From: Bacteroidales bacterium
Lineage (GTDB): Bacteria; Bacteroidota; Bacteroidia; Bacteroidales; F082
DNA: 64,000 nucleotides
Direction: 5' to 3'
NCBI GenBank assembly: GCA_028277395.1
Contig: JANQGJ010000071.1
Coordinates: 203,696-267,695 of the forward strand
The translations under genes and the position numbers were made by a program. The notes beneath the pieces were generated by a model. That model saw only the letters and a program-made list of their open reading frames with translations, searched no databases and had not been told where the DNA came from. Below, piece after piece: positions 27,143-35,568 of this stretch (positions within the stretch are counted from its first letter, which is position 1; the number at the start of each line of letters is the position of its first letter).

Positions 27143-30100
27143 ATGCTTAATTCAAGTGAGGAAATAGCCCGTTTGAAAAGTGAAATTATTGAGCTTAAGG
27201 AAAAACTGGCAAAATATGACTCTCGTATTTCTGTTGAAAATAAATTTTCAGAGCTATATGATAGTATTCCAATTGGTATAATGTATTACAATTATAAAGG
27301 CATTGTAGTTGATTGTAATGACTTTTTCGTTACAATCATTGGTTCATCCAAGCAGGATTTGATAGGCTTTGATATGATGTCAACTTTAAAGGATATGGAG
27401 ATGAAGAAAGCCATAAATTCATCTTTAATTAAAGGAGAGGGCAGGTATGAAGGTGTTTATAAAAGTATCACTGCAGAAAAAGAAACGCCGGTTAGAGTAA
27501 TTTTTAAAGGACTTAAAAACGATGACAATATTATATATGGCGGAATATGTATTGCCGAGGATTTAACTGAATTTGCAAAAACCTGTAAAGAACTTAAAAA
27601 AACAGAGGAAAATTATCGGCACATATTCGAAAATACGACGGATGTTTACTACCATATGGATACCGATGGTAAAATCATGTTGTTGAATCCTGCTGTAAAA
27701 GACCTTCTCCTGCTGGAAAAATCTGACGATTATACCGGAAGAAACCTGAGTGTATTTTTTAAAGATAGCAGTGAATTGGTATCATTAATTGATAAACTTA
27801 AGAAAACAGGTCAGATTGATGGTTATAAGACAGAAATGGTGAGATCAGATAATTCAGTTATAACCGTTGAAATAAATTTAAAGGCAGTTTATGATCTAAC
27901 CAATAACATAAGTAGCATTGTAGGTGTATTTTATGATGTTTCTGAGCGTATTAAGTCTGAAAAAGAACGCTCAAACCATATCTGGTTTCTTAAAAGACTT
28001 AAGAAAATTGATGAGATAATTAAGGAGTCAACTGATGATAATGACATTATTACCAATGCTTTAAAATCGTTAAAAGATGCTCTTAAATGTGATTGTATTA
28101 TGGTTTTTGAGAAAAATGATTCTGCCATCTGGAATCTGTATCTCAATCAGCATTCTCATACGAAACAAAATCAAAAGATATGCTCAGATGATCTGGTAAA
28201 TGATAAACCGATATCCAGAATACTGGAAAAATTATCAAAGTTAAAAGGAGTACAGTTTATTTCAGGAAATAAGAATAAGGGTTATGATGTGATCCTGGAT
28301 AAGATAGGTTCAGAAAACCTGTTGAGTAGTTCTCTTAAACTTAATTCTGGCAGTAATCTTGTTGTTTTAATCAGGGGTATAAACAAGAACCGTATTTGGA
28401 ATGATCATGAAACTACCCTTGTATCTGAAGTAATGAGCAGACTGAAAGATGCTGTAAATACTTACTATTCAACAGAATTACTAAATAAAAGTGAAGAGCA
28501 CCACAGAAGGTTAATAGAAGCAACATCCGAAGGATATTGGGAAGTTGATAATAAAGGCATTACAATACTTGCAAACAATGCAATGTGTGAAATGCTGGGA
28601 TACACAATGGATGAGTTTATCGGAAGTCTTTCTTTTATACATATATTACCTACGAGTAAGCAACAGGTTCATGAACTGATTGCTCAACAAACAATTAGCG
28701 GAACTTCAAGCTTCGAAGTTGAGCTTCGTCACAAAAATGGTAACATAATACATACTGTTGTTAACTCAACACAAAGAATAAACAAATTAAATGAGACAAA
28801 GGGAACGTTTTTCTTTGTTACAGATATTTCAAATCAAAAAAAAGTTGAGCAACGGTTAAAAGAGTCAGAAATACAATTACGATTATTGTTTAATTCAATG
28901 TCTGACGCTGTAATTGAAATAGATTACAATGGAAAGTATATTAGTATTGCACCAACCAGACCAAACAGGATTCTGCCCTCAAAGAAAAGTGTTGGCAAAT
29001 CGTTTCATGATTTCTTTCCAAAGCAGCAGGCAGATCAGTTGCTTTCTTTCGTACGAAGCTGTTTAGATGATAACAAGCCGAAAAGTATAGAATATCCTGT
29101 TGAAAAGGATAATGAAACTTATTGGCTGGAGGGAAGGGCTGTACCTAAAACTGATAATACCATACTTCTGGTATCTCATGATATTACAAGCAGAAGAAGT
29201 GCAATTCACAAATTAAGACAGAGTGAAAGAGATCATAAATCTTTAAGTAATCTTCTTCGCAAAATAATTGATACCTCACCTGAAATGATATGGGCTAAAG
29301 ATAATTTTGGAAAATATACCATTACAAATGAAGCTATAACAAGGAAATTATTAAATGCAAAAGATGTTGAAGAGCCAATTGGCAAGCATATCATGCATTT
29401 TGTAGAAAGAGAACAGTTGGCTCATCAGGATAATAATAGCTGGTACACATTTGGACAGGATTGTGAAGAAACAGATAAAATGGTGTTGCAGTCGAAAAGA
29501 CCCGGTAGATTTGATGAACATGGAATAGTCTTTGGTAAGTATTTGTTTCTTGATGTTTATAAGGCTCCAATATTTGATGAAAAAGGTATAATTACAGGCA
29601 CTGTAGGATTTGCCAGAGATGTTACCTATGAAAAAAAAGTAGAACGGGAGAAGGAGGACTTTAGAAAAGAACTGGAGTTGAAAAATATAGAACTTAAAGA
29701 GGTAAACCAAAACCTAAAGCTCGCTCTTGAAAAAGCAAGGGAGTCTGACGAATTGAAGACATCTTTCATAAAAAACATCTCCCATGAAGTACGAACTCCC
29801 CTGAATGGAATAGTCGGATTTCTGGAAATATTGAACAGCGATTCGCTAACTAAAGATGAAAGAACTGAATATACAAACTATGTAATGAATAGCAGTGATC
29901 AACTCACTTCCATCATCACTGATATTCTGGAATATTCAAGACTTGAAGCCGGTCAGATCAAAGTAAACAACTCCAGATTTTGTATTAACCAGTTATTAAA
30001 GGATATATACTCAGTATATTTTTCAAAACTGATCTCTAAAAATAAGTCACATATTAAACTGGATCTTGATAAAAAATTAATCGATTCCAAAAACATTATC

Positions 30101-30856
30101 TCCGGCGATAAGGAAAAAATTCTGCAGATATTTACAAACCTGCTTAATAACGCTGTAAAATTTACATCAAAAGGAAAGATTGTATTTGGATATAGTTCCA
30201 CAGAAACAACAATCGACTTTTTTGTACATGATACAGGCATAGGAATACATGATTGTGATAAAGAGATCATTTTTCATAAATTCAGACGGGGAACAGGAGC
30301 TGATACTCCGGCATATGGAGGAAACGGATTAGGACTTGCAATTACAAAATCCTTGACTGAGTTAATGAATGGCAACATCTGGTTTGAATCAGAAGTTGGT
30401 GTTGGAACCAAATTTCATGTTTCGATACCTGTTAAGCCAGGTAAACCAATATTAGACCTTAAGAATATTGGATCACTGGATTTACCGGACAAATGGAGTT
30501 CAAAAAAGGTATTGATTGTTGATGATGTTTATGAGGTTTTCAGATTAATATCTATATATTTACTTGATACCAAAATAGTTCAGTTTTATGCCAAAAATGG
30601 AACAGAAGCTGTACAAATTTGCAAACAACATAATGATATTGATATAGTATTACTCGATCTTCATTTACCTGACATTGATGGTTATAAGACTCTGGAGTTG
30701 TTACGGGAAATTAATCCGGAACTGGTAGTAATTGCTCAAACAGCATTTGCGATCAGTAATGACCGAAATAAAACTATTAAAGCCGGGTTTAATGATTATG
30801 TTACGAAACCTATCACCAGGACTGACCTTATTGATATAATGGGGAAATACCTGTAA
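27143..30856 (+). CDS. Cytosolic multi-PAS hybrid histidine kinase with receiver
   Basis: 1237 residues from the ATG at 27143. The frame is open back to 27032, but that leader is hydrophobic and atypical. Two N-terminal PAS domains (ELYDSIPIGIMYYN and IFENTTDVYYHMD openings) are followed by a GAF-like region (about 310-450). Three more PAS domains follow (LIEATSEGYWEVD, LLFNSMSDAVIEID, IIDTSPEMIWAKD). Then come HisKA with H881 in NISHEVRTP, HATPase (DTGIGI, GNGLGLAITKSLTELM), and a receiver with D1172 in LLDLHLP. No transmembrane segment is visible. Its C-terminal third resembles the kinase at 5379-7388, with a shared IAQTAFA near the receiver end, so the two are paralogues. The large number of PAS domains suggests integration of several cues. 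Confidence 0.9.
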   Translation: MLNSSEEIARLKSEIIELKEKLAKYDSRISVENKFSELYDSIPIGIMYYNYKGIVVDCNDFFVTIIGSSKQDLIGFDMMSTLKDMEMKKAINSSLIKGEGRYEGVYKSITAEKETPVRVIFKGLKNDDNIIYGGICIAEDLTEFAKTCKELKKTEENYRHIFENTTDVYYHMDTDGKIMLLNPAVKDLLLLEKSDDYTGRNLSVFFKDSSELVSLIDKLKKTGQIDGYKTEMVRSDNSVITVEINLKAVYDLTNNISSIVGVFYDVSERIKSEKERSNHIWFLKRLKKIDEIIKESTDDNDIITNALKSLKDALKCDCIMVFEKNDSAIWNLYLNQHSHTKQNQKICSDDLVNDKPISRILEKLSKLKGVQFISGNKNKGYDVILDKIGSENLLSSSLKLNSGSNLVVLIRGINKNRIWNDHETTLVSEVMSRLKDAVNTYYSTELLNKSEEHHRRLIEATSEGYWEVDNKGITILANNAMCEMLGYTMDEFIGSLSFIHILPTSKQQVHELIAQQTISGTSSFEVELRHKNGNIIHTVVNSTQRINKLNETKGTFFFVTDISNQKKVEQRLKESEIQLRLLFNSMSDAVIEIDYNGKYISIAPTRPNRILPSKKSVGKSFHDFFPKQQADQLLSFVRSCLDDNKPKSIEYPVEKDNETYWLEGRAVPKTDNTILLVSHDITSRRSAIHKLRQSERDHKSLSNLLRKIIDTSPEMIWAKDNFGKYTITNEAITRKLLNAKDVEEPIGKHIMHFVEREQLAHQDNNSWYTFGQDCEETDKMVLQSKRPGRFDEHGIVFGKYLFLDVYKAPIFDEKGIITGTVGFARDVTYEKKVEREKEDFRKELELKNIELKEVNQNLKLALEKARESDELKTSFIKNISHEVRTPLNGIVGFLEILNSDSLTKDERTEYTNYVMNSSDQLTSIITDILEYSRLEAGQIKVNNSRFCINQLLKDIYSVYFSKLISKNKSHIKLDLDKKLIDSKNIISGDKEKILQIFTNLLNNAVKFTSKGKIVFGYSSTETTIDFFVHDTGIGIHDCDKEIIFHKFRRGTGADTPAYGGNGLGLAITKSLTELMNGNIWFESEVGVGTKFHVSIPVKPGKPILDLKNIGSLDLPDKWSSKKVLIVDDVYEVFRLISIYLLDTKIVQFYAKNGTEAVQICKQHNDIDIVLLDLHLPDIDGYKTLELLREINPELVVIAQTAFAISNDRNKTIKAGFNDYVTKPITRTDLIDIMGKYL

Positions 30857-30944
30857 TACAGGTTCCGTTCTGAATAATTTGAATACATTTGCCGCCCAAC
30901 AATATTTTTATACCAGATTGATATAATTGTAATGTTAGTTTCAT

Positions 30945-31820
30945 ATGCTTGGAAAAAAAGGAATAGGATCTGAACTACTATTATTGTTTGCGGCTATTAT
31001 TTGGGGATTTGCCTTTGTTGCCCAAAAAGCAGGGATGGAAGATATAGGTCCATTGGCTTTCAACGGAATAAGGTTTATAATCGGTTCAATAGCACTATTA
31101 CCTGTATTGTTATTTTTCCCGGTAAAAAAGCAATCCGCTGCCATTAAAAAACAAAACCTGTTGAAAGCAGGTTTAATAAGCGGGATTGTTCTATTTTTAG
31201 CTTCTTCAATACAACAGTTTGGTATTGTTACCACAACAGCCGGAAACGCCGGATTTATCACTAGTATTTATGTAATAATAGTGCCGGTAATCGGTCTGTT
31301 TTTTAATCACAGAATTAACAAACAAACATGGATTGGAGCAATCATCACTGTCGTTGGTTTGTATTTTCTGTCAGTAAAAGATGGTTTTAAAATATCTCCG
31401 GGTGATTTATTGGTACTTTTTAGTGCATTTATATGGGCTATCCAGGTTTTGCTTGCAGGATATTATTCAGTTCGTGTAAACATAATAAAACTGGCTACCA
31501 TTCAATTTAGTATTACAGGAATACTAAGCCTTATTTTATCGTTTTTTATCGAAAGTTATTCACTTGTAAATATCTATGCTGCTCTAATACCAATAATATA
31601 TGGTGGATTAATGTCTGTTGCACTTGCATTTACTTTACAATTAATAGCGCAGAAAAATGCAAATCCGGCGCATGCTGCAATTATTCTTAGTACAGAATCT
31701 GTTTTCGCTGCCCTGGGAGGATGGATAATTCTAAATGAAAAACTATCAACTATTGAAACAATAGGAGCTTCGTTAATGTTCTGTGGTGTTATTCTTTCAC
31801 AAATTAGGAAAAATAATTAA
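30945..31820 (+). CDS. EamA/DMT-family transporter
   Basis: 291 residues with about ten hydrophobic helices arranged as two EamA repeats. The first has the FAAIIWGFAFVAQK opening and the second FSAFIWAIQVLLAGYY. Such proteins export or import small metabolites such as amino acids across the inner membrane. The substrate cannot be inferred. The final Lys/Arg-rich tail (QIRKNN) is cytosolic. It follows the large kinase by 88 bases on the same strand and may share its transcript. Confidence 0.88.
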   Translation: MLGKKGIGSELLLLFAAIIWGFAFVAQKAGMEDIGPLAFNGIRFIIGSIALLPVLLFFPVKKQSAAIKKQNLLKAGLISGIVLFLASSIQQFGIVTTTAGNAGFITSIYVIIVPVIGLFFNHRINKQTWIGAIITVVGLYFLSVKDGFKISPGDLLVLFSAFIWAIQVLLAGYYSVRVNIIKLATIQFSITGILSLILSFFIESYSLVNIYAALIPIIYGGLMSVALAFTLQLIAQKNANPAHAAIILSTESVFAALGGWIILNEKLSTIETIGASLMFCGVILSQIRKNN

Positions 31821-32017
31821 CTCCTCATTTATTCTCTTAAGTTTATATTAACTTTATAAGAGCAACATTAAAACCTGTTGCAACATGAATATCGCTCTTT
31901 TTAAGTACTTTGAGGGAGTTTACCTGTTTTCTCAACTTTACAGGTTTTTTTATAAATTTATGGATAACCCTGGTAAAAAGAATAAACTAATTAATTCGGT
32001 TATCCACCTTACCAGGG
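31819..32017. ncRNA. Structured intergenic region with terminator and interleaved helices
   Basis: Several helices can form between the convergent transporter and peptidase E genes. AACTCCTCA (31819-31827) pairs with TGAGGGAGTT (31911-31920) with one bulge. CTCTTA (31834-31839) pairs with TAAGAG (31857-31862), and GCAACA (31862-31867) pairs with TGTTGC (31876-31881). A terminator hairpin ACCTGT (31922-31927)/ACAGGT (31940-31945) is followed by seven T; its right arm could instead pair with AAAACCTGT (31870-31878). Further on, TGGATAACC (31961-31969)/GGTTATCCA (31998-32006) and CCCTGGTAA (31968-31976)/TTACCAGGG (32009-32017) interleave. The terminator is well supported; a real ncRNA is speculative. 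Confidence 0.4.
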
Positions 32018-32074
32018 CTAATTTACCGTTATGATTAAAATGTTAAATTATTGAATAGATCAACTAGTTCACGG

Positions 32075-32809
32075 TTACAATAAAAAACTCAGATCAGCTC
32101 CTGAAGGGTATTCAACAGGATCTTTTCCATATTGAAACAATCTGGCATCACGGCTGCCGAGTAGCTTCATTTTATCACCGGAAACATATAGTAAACTTGC
32201 TTCTCTTAATCCGAGAACTTTCATATTACGGTTTACAACCAAAAATTCTTCAATGCGTTGCTGCCGTGTTTCACCTCCGTGCCCCTCGGGATTTGCATCA
32301 AGATAATGTGGATTTATCTGAAATGGTATTAAACCCATGCAATTAAAACTTGGTGGTTCAATTATCGGCATGTCGTTGGTAGTCATTAGTGTAGGACAGG
32401 CAACATTTGAGCCGGCACTCCATCCCATGTAAGGCATTCCGTTTTCAGAAGCTGTTTTAATGGCATCCATAATACCTGTTTTCTGCATCTCAGATACAAG
32501 GTGGAATGTATTACCTCCTCCAACTGCAATTGCTTCAGATTCCTTGACTAACTTAACAGGATCTTTTGCATTATGTACTGATTCTATTTCAAATCCAAGA
32601 GATTTAAAGACTGTTCTAACTCTCTCGGTATAAACATCATATGATGCGGTTAAACTTTCCTCGGATAAACCAACTCCCGCATAAGGTACAAATGTTACCT
32701 TTTTTACATTCTCTGCATCAAGAAAGTCTTTTATATATTTCTGTGGCCAGCCAAGGTAAACTTCTCCTGCCATTGTTGAATTACTAATTAATAATAATTT
32801 TCTGTTCAT
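32075..32809 (-). CDS. pepE: Peptidase E, alpha-aspartyl dipeptidase (family S51)
   Basis: 244 residues. It cleaves dipeptides with N-terminal aspartate in the cytoplasm. The nucleophile serine lies in GWSAGSN, the AVGGGNTFHL motif precedes it, and a histidine/glutamate region with INPHYLD follows. The length fits the family, and no signal peptide is seen. The gene is 41 bases downstream of the stop-side of a large secreted-protein gene on the same strand and may be its operon partner. Confidence 0.92.
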   Translation of the reverse strand: MNRKLLLISNSTMAGEVYLGWPQKYIKDFLDAENVKKVTFVPYAGVGLSEESLTASYDVYTERVRTVFKSLGFEIESVHNAKDPVKLVKESEAIAVGGGNTFHLVSEMQKTGIMDAIKTASENGMPYMGWSAGSNVACPTLMTTNDMPIIEPPSFNCMGLIPFQINPHYLDANPEGHGGETRQQRIEEFLVVNRNMKVLGLREASLLYVSGDKMKLLGSRDARLFQYGKDPVEYPSGADLSFLL

Positions 32810-32850
32810 AGTGTTTTTATTTTGATATCGCTAAATTAATGGATTTTAAA

Positions 32851-35463
32851 TTAACTACCGGGTTTTATATACCTGTTTTTTACATAAACTAATTTAAAAT
32901 GATTGTACCATGAATCACCGTTCGTGTATTTACTTATAGCATCTCTTACCGGAATCTCAAGGTCATTATCTCTCTTAGCCAAATAAGCTGCTGTTTGTGA
33001 GAGTGTTTTCTTGCAATCCTGTCGTTTACCACCTTGATTTTTAAATTCTGTAAGATAAAACAAACTCATATCAGCATTGTATTCTGCAAGAAAATATTTT
33101 GCTGTTTCCAAAGTTAATACGGGGAGCTGTTGTTTTTTAATAAACTCTTCCAGAGATGGAAAATTGATACCTTTATTTTTCAATTTATGTTGATCATGGA
33201 ATATGGTTAACTCATTATAACGAATTATTACATCATCGTAATTTTTATTAAAAAGATGGCTGCGTAATATTGAGTATAATCTATAGAATTCAAGTTCGAA
33301 TCTCAAACTTTTTCTTAGTTCGACTACTTCTTTGTTGTTGATATTACATTCGGGCAAACTATCTGCATAAACCTCAGCTTTACTCAAATACCTTTCAATT
33401 TCTTCAAAATTTTGTTTCTTTATTAATATACGGGCATTGGTAATTGCATCATTGTAACCATTTTTAAGTCTTAAACACTTTCTTAGTTCCATATCTTTTT
33501 GCAGATCAGTAATCAGCTCGTTAATCTCAGTGTTATTATTATTTAAATATTTGATATTTAGCAATATAGCACTGTCAGAGAGCTGTTTTGCATTTTCCAG
33601 ACGGTTTGCCCAGGTTTCAAAACCTGCCTGTTCTATTACATCCATAATAACCGGAACAGCTGATACTTGTATTATACTGTCAACATTAACTCCTGCTATA
33701 TTTGCTGCAACTTTGATAGATCTTACTTTCAATAGTGTTTCTAGTGCAACTTTGTACTGATTCGCGTCAATTAGTATTTGTGCCTGTTGTAACAGTTCAA
33801 TAAACAGGGAATAAGCTGACTCATTAAAAGCCTTTTTATTATCATCATTAGTGCATTTAATTGAATCGATCCCTTCTTTTACCGACATAAGTTCATTGTA
33901 TGCATCAGGATACTGAAACTGTTCCAATAATTTATTTAACTGTAGTATATTTACTGATATATTTTGATTATTAATTGAACAGATTAATGAATCAATCTTT
34001 CTACAGACATCAGAATTATAGTTTCTTTCGCATATAAACTTTGCACATTTCAGGTTGTTCAACGACTTTTTGAATTCACCAACTGAGGTAAATTTTTCTG
34101 AAAGTTTGATCTCAAGGCGTAAAAACTGATTAAAACTTGTATCAGATTTGGATAATTCATCCAGAATGTTCCTGTTTTGCCATATTGCATTTTCAGCTTT
34201 GTCAATGTACTTGTATGCAAGGTCATTGTTACCTGCACTTAAGGCAACATTTCCTACTTTTAAGTAGGACAGGGATAGACCCACCAGGGCATCGGCCGAT
34301 GAGTTAAGATAAAGTTCAGAAGGATATAGCCTGTACCAGTTTTTAATCGTATTAGCATTATTCAGAAGTAATAAAGCACTAGCATAATTTTCAGATATCG
34401 TTTCCTGTTTTGATAATGAAACAAACTCTTCAAATACGCAATCAGGTAATGATCTGCCGACTGGTTCATTATTGTTATAATATTCAATGATATTGTTGAT
34501 TGCAGACCTGGCTTCCAAAGTATTTTCTATCAAGGCCATTTCTGTAAAACCAAGGGCCTCTGATGGTTGAACTGAAAGAGATGAGGATATGAAACTTTTG
34601 GACAAATTGCAATAGCCTCTGCAAAACTGATATAATTCCAGTGATTCAGACTTATTTTGCTTAACGACTTTATTAAATAAAGTTTGATATCGTTTTTCAA
34701 ATCTGAATATTCTTTTTTCTTTTTTCAGAAGCCCGATAGGATCTCTGTTATACAGTTTTAATGTTTTATTAAAATTATGTTTTTTTAAATTAAAGAGTAA
34801 TCTTGCAATTTCCAGATTTCTTAAAAATATTTTGTATGTGGCTTCATCAACTAAAAAAGCATCCTTTTCATATCCAGATATTAAATCATCAATAAAAATT
34901 CCATAGGAATAATAGTACTTGATTTTCTCAGAAATATCTTCCAGCTTTTTCAGGTTATTATCTGTATAACTAAAATTAATATTCTTAATGTTTACTGTGA
35001 ATTCACCTATCCCGTTTGAATAGTTATCAGTTAAATCAATTGAATTGGAGGAACCAAATGCTACTCCTGAGACTTTTAGGATTTCACGTACATGCCTGCC
35101 ATTTTTAATTTCAACTTCAATCTCATAATCCGAAGGCCATAATAATGAGTCAATTGCAAAATCCCGAATATTTATATGGCCATCAATACTGACCTTTGAG
35201 AAATTTGTTTTCATTACAAGCCTGTTATTATTATCCCTGTGGACTTTTAATAATAACCTGAACTTGAGATCAAGAAAGATTCTGCCTGCATCTACATTGT
35301 TTTCCAACCCAAGTAACCGAAAAACCTGTTGACCATATTTATTTGATTCCAGTTGGTCGAGGGTTATTTTCTGTCGTATTACTTTATTAACTTCATAATA
35401 TTCCTGTGCGTTGGATGAAATTATAACAAAAATGAATAATAAAGTTGCCGGCAGTTTTGACAT
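32851..35463 (-). CDS. Large secreted helical-repeat protein of unknown function
   Basis: 870 residues from the ATG at 35463, which fits the promoter; an in-frame codon at 35484 lies inside the -7 box and is rejected. A signal peptide (SKLPATLLFIFVIISSNAQ) precedes a beta-rich region of about 170 residues. Then come about 650 residues of mainly alpha-helical, TPR-like character with many Leu/Asn/Lys, such as the ALLLLNNANTIKNWY and YASALLLLNNAN regions. I recognise no named domain. No T9SS tail is evident at the C-terminus (RYIKPGS), so it probably stays in the periplasm or is exported another way. Its divergent neighbour is a T9SS C10 peptidase, and peptidase E follows it. Confidence 0.75.
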   Translation of the reverse strand: MSKLPATLLFIFVIISSNAQEYYEVNKVIRQKITLDQLESNKYGQQVFRLLGLENNVDAGRIFLDLKFRLLLKVHRDNNNRLVMKTNFSKVSIDGHINIRDFAIDSLLWPSDYEIEVEIKNGRHVREILKVSGVAFGSSNSIDLTDNYSNGIGEFTVNIKNINFSYTDNNLKKLEDISEKIKYYYSYGIFIDDLISGYEKDAFLVDEATYKIFLRNLEIARLLFNLKKHNFNKTLKLYNRDPIGLLKKEKRIFRFEKRYQTLFNKVVKQNKSESLELYQFCRGYCNLSKSFISSSLSVQPSEALGFTEMALIENTLEARSAINNIIEYYNNNEPVGRSLPDCVFEEFVSLSKQETISENYASALLLLNNANTIKNWYRLYPSELYLNSSADALVGLSLSYLKVGNVALSAGNNDLAYKYIDKAENAIWQNRNILDELSKSDTSFNQFLRLEIKLSEKFTSVGEFKKSLNNLKCAKFICERNYNSDVCRKIDSLICSINNQNISVNILQLNKLLEQFQYPDAYNELMSVKEGIDSIKCTNDDNKKAFNESAYSLFIELLQQAQILIDANQYKVALETLLKVRSIKVAANIAGVNVDSIIQVSAVPVIMDVIEQAGFETWANRLENAKQLSDSAILLNIKYLNNNNTEINELITDLQKDMELRKCLRLKNGYNDAITNARILIKKQNFEEIERYLSKAEVYADSLPECNINNKEVVELRKSLRFELEFYRLYSILRSHLFNKNYDDVIIRYNELTIFHDQHKLKNKGINFPSLEEFIKKQQLPVLTLETAKYFLAEYNADMSLFYLTEFKNQGGKRQDCKKTLSQTAAYLAKRDNDLEIPVRDAISKYTNGDSWYNHFKLVYVKNRYIKPGS

Positions 35464-35481
35464 ATCAATGAAAATTAGCCG

Positions 35482-35512
35482 CAAATTTACCTAAGCTAAT
35501 CACAATAGCAAA
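35482..35512 (-). promoter_or_regulatory. Promoter of large secreted-protein gene, -7 and -33 boxes
   Basis: On the minus strand, TAAATTTG (35482-35489) is a good -7 box and TTTG (35509-35512) lies exactly 19 bases upstream. Transcription would start near 35475, 12 bases before the ATG at 35463, which favours that start over 35484. The divergent C10 peptidase promoter is back to back with it. Confidence 0.75.
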
Positions 35513-35530
35513 GTGAATATAATTTTTAAA

Positions 35531-35538
35531 TATCTTTG
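35531..35538 (+). promoter_or_regulatory. -7 box (TATCTTTG) of C10 peptidase gene
   Basis: TATCTTTG matches TAnnTTTG and lies 30 bases before the ATG at 35569. It rules out an in-frame start at 35536, which would fall inside it. No -33 TTTG is visible at 19 bases; the region is shared with the divergent promoter. Confidence 0.55.
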
Positions 35539-35568
35539 AAAGCAAATAATTACATCAAATCAACTGAA

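Noticed and set aside
30857..30944. Gap between the large kinase and the EamA transporter as a promoter region
   Set aside because: No TAnnTTTG box with a -33 partner is clear; the transporter may be co-transcribed with the kinase.
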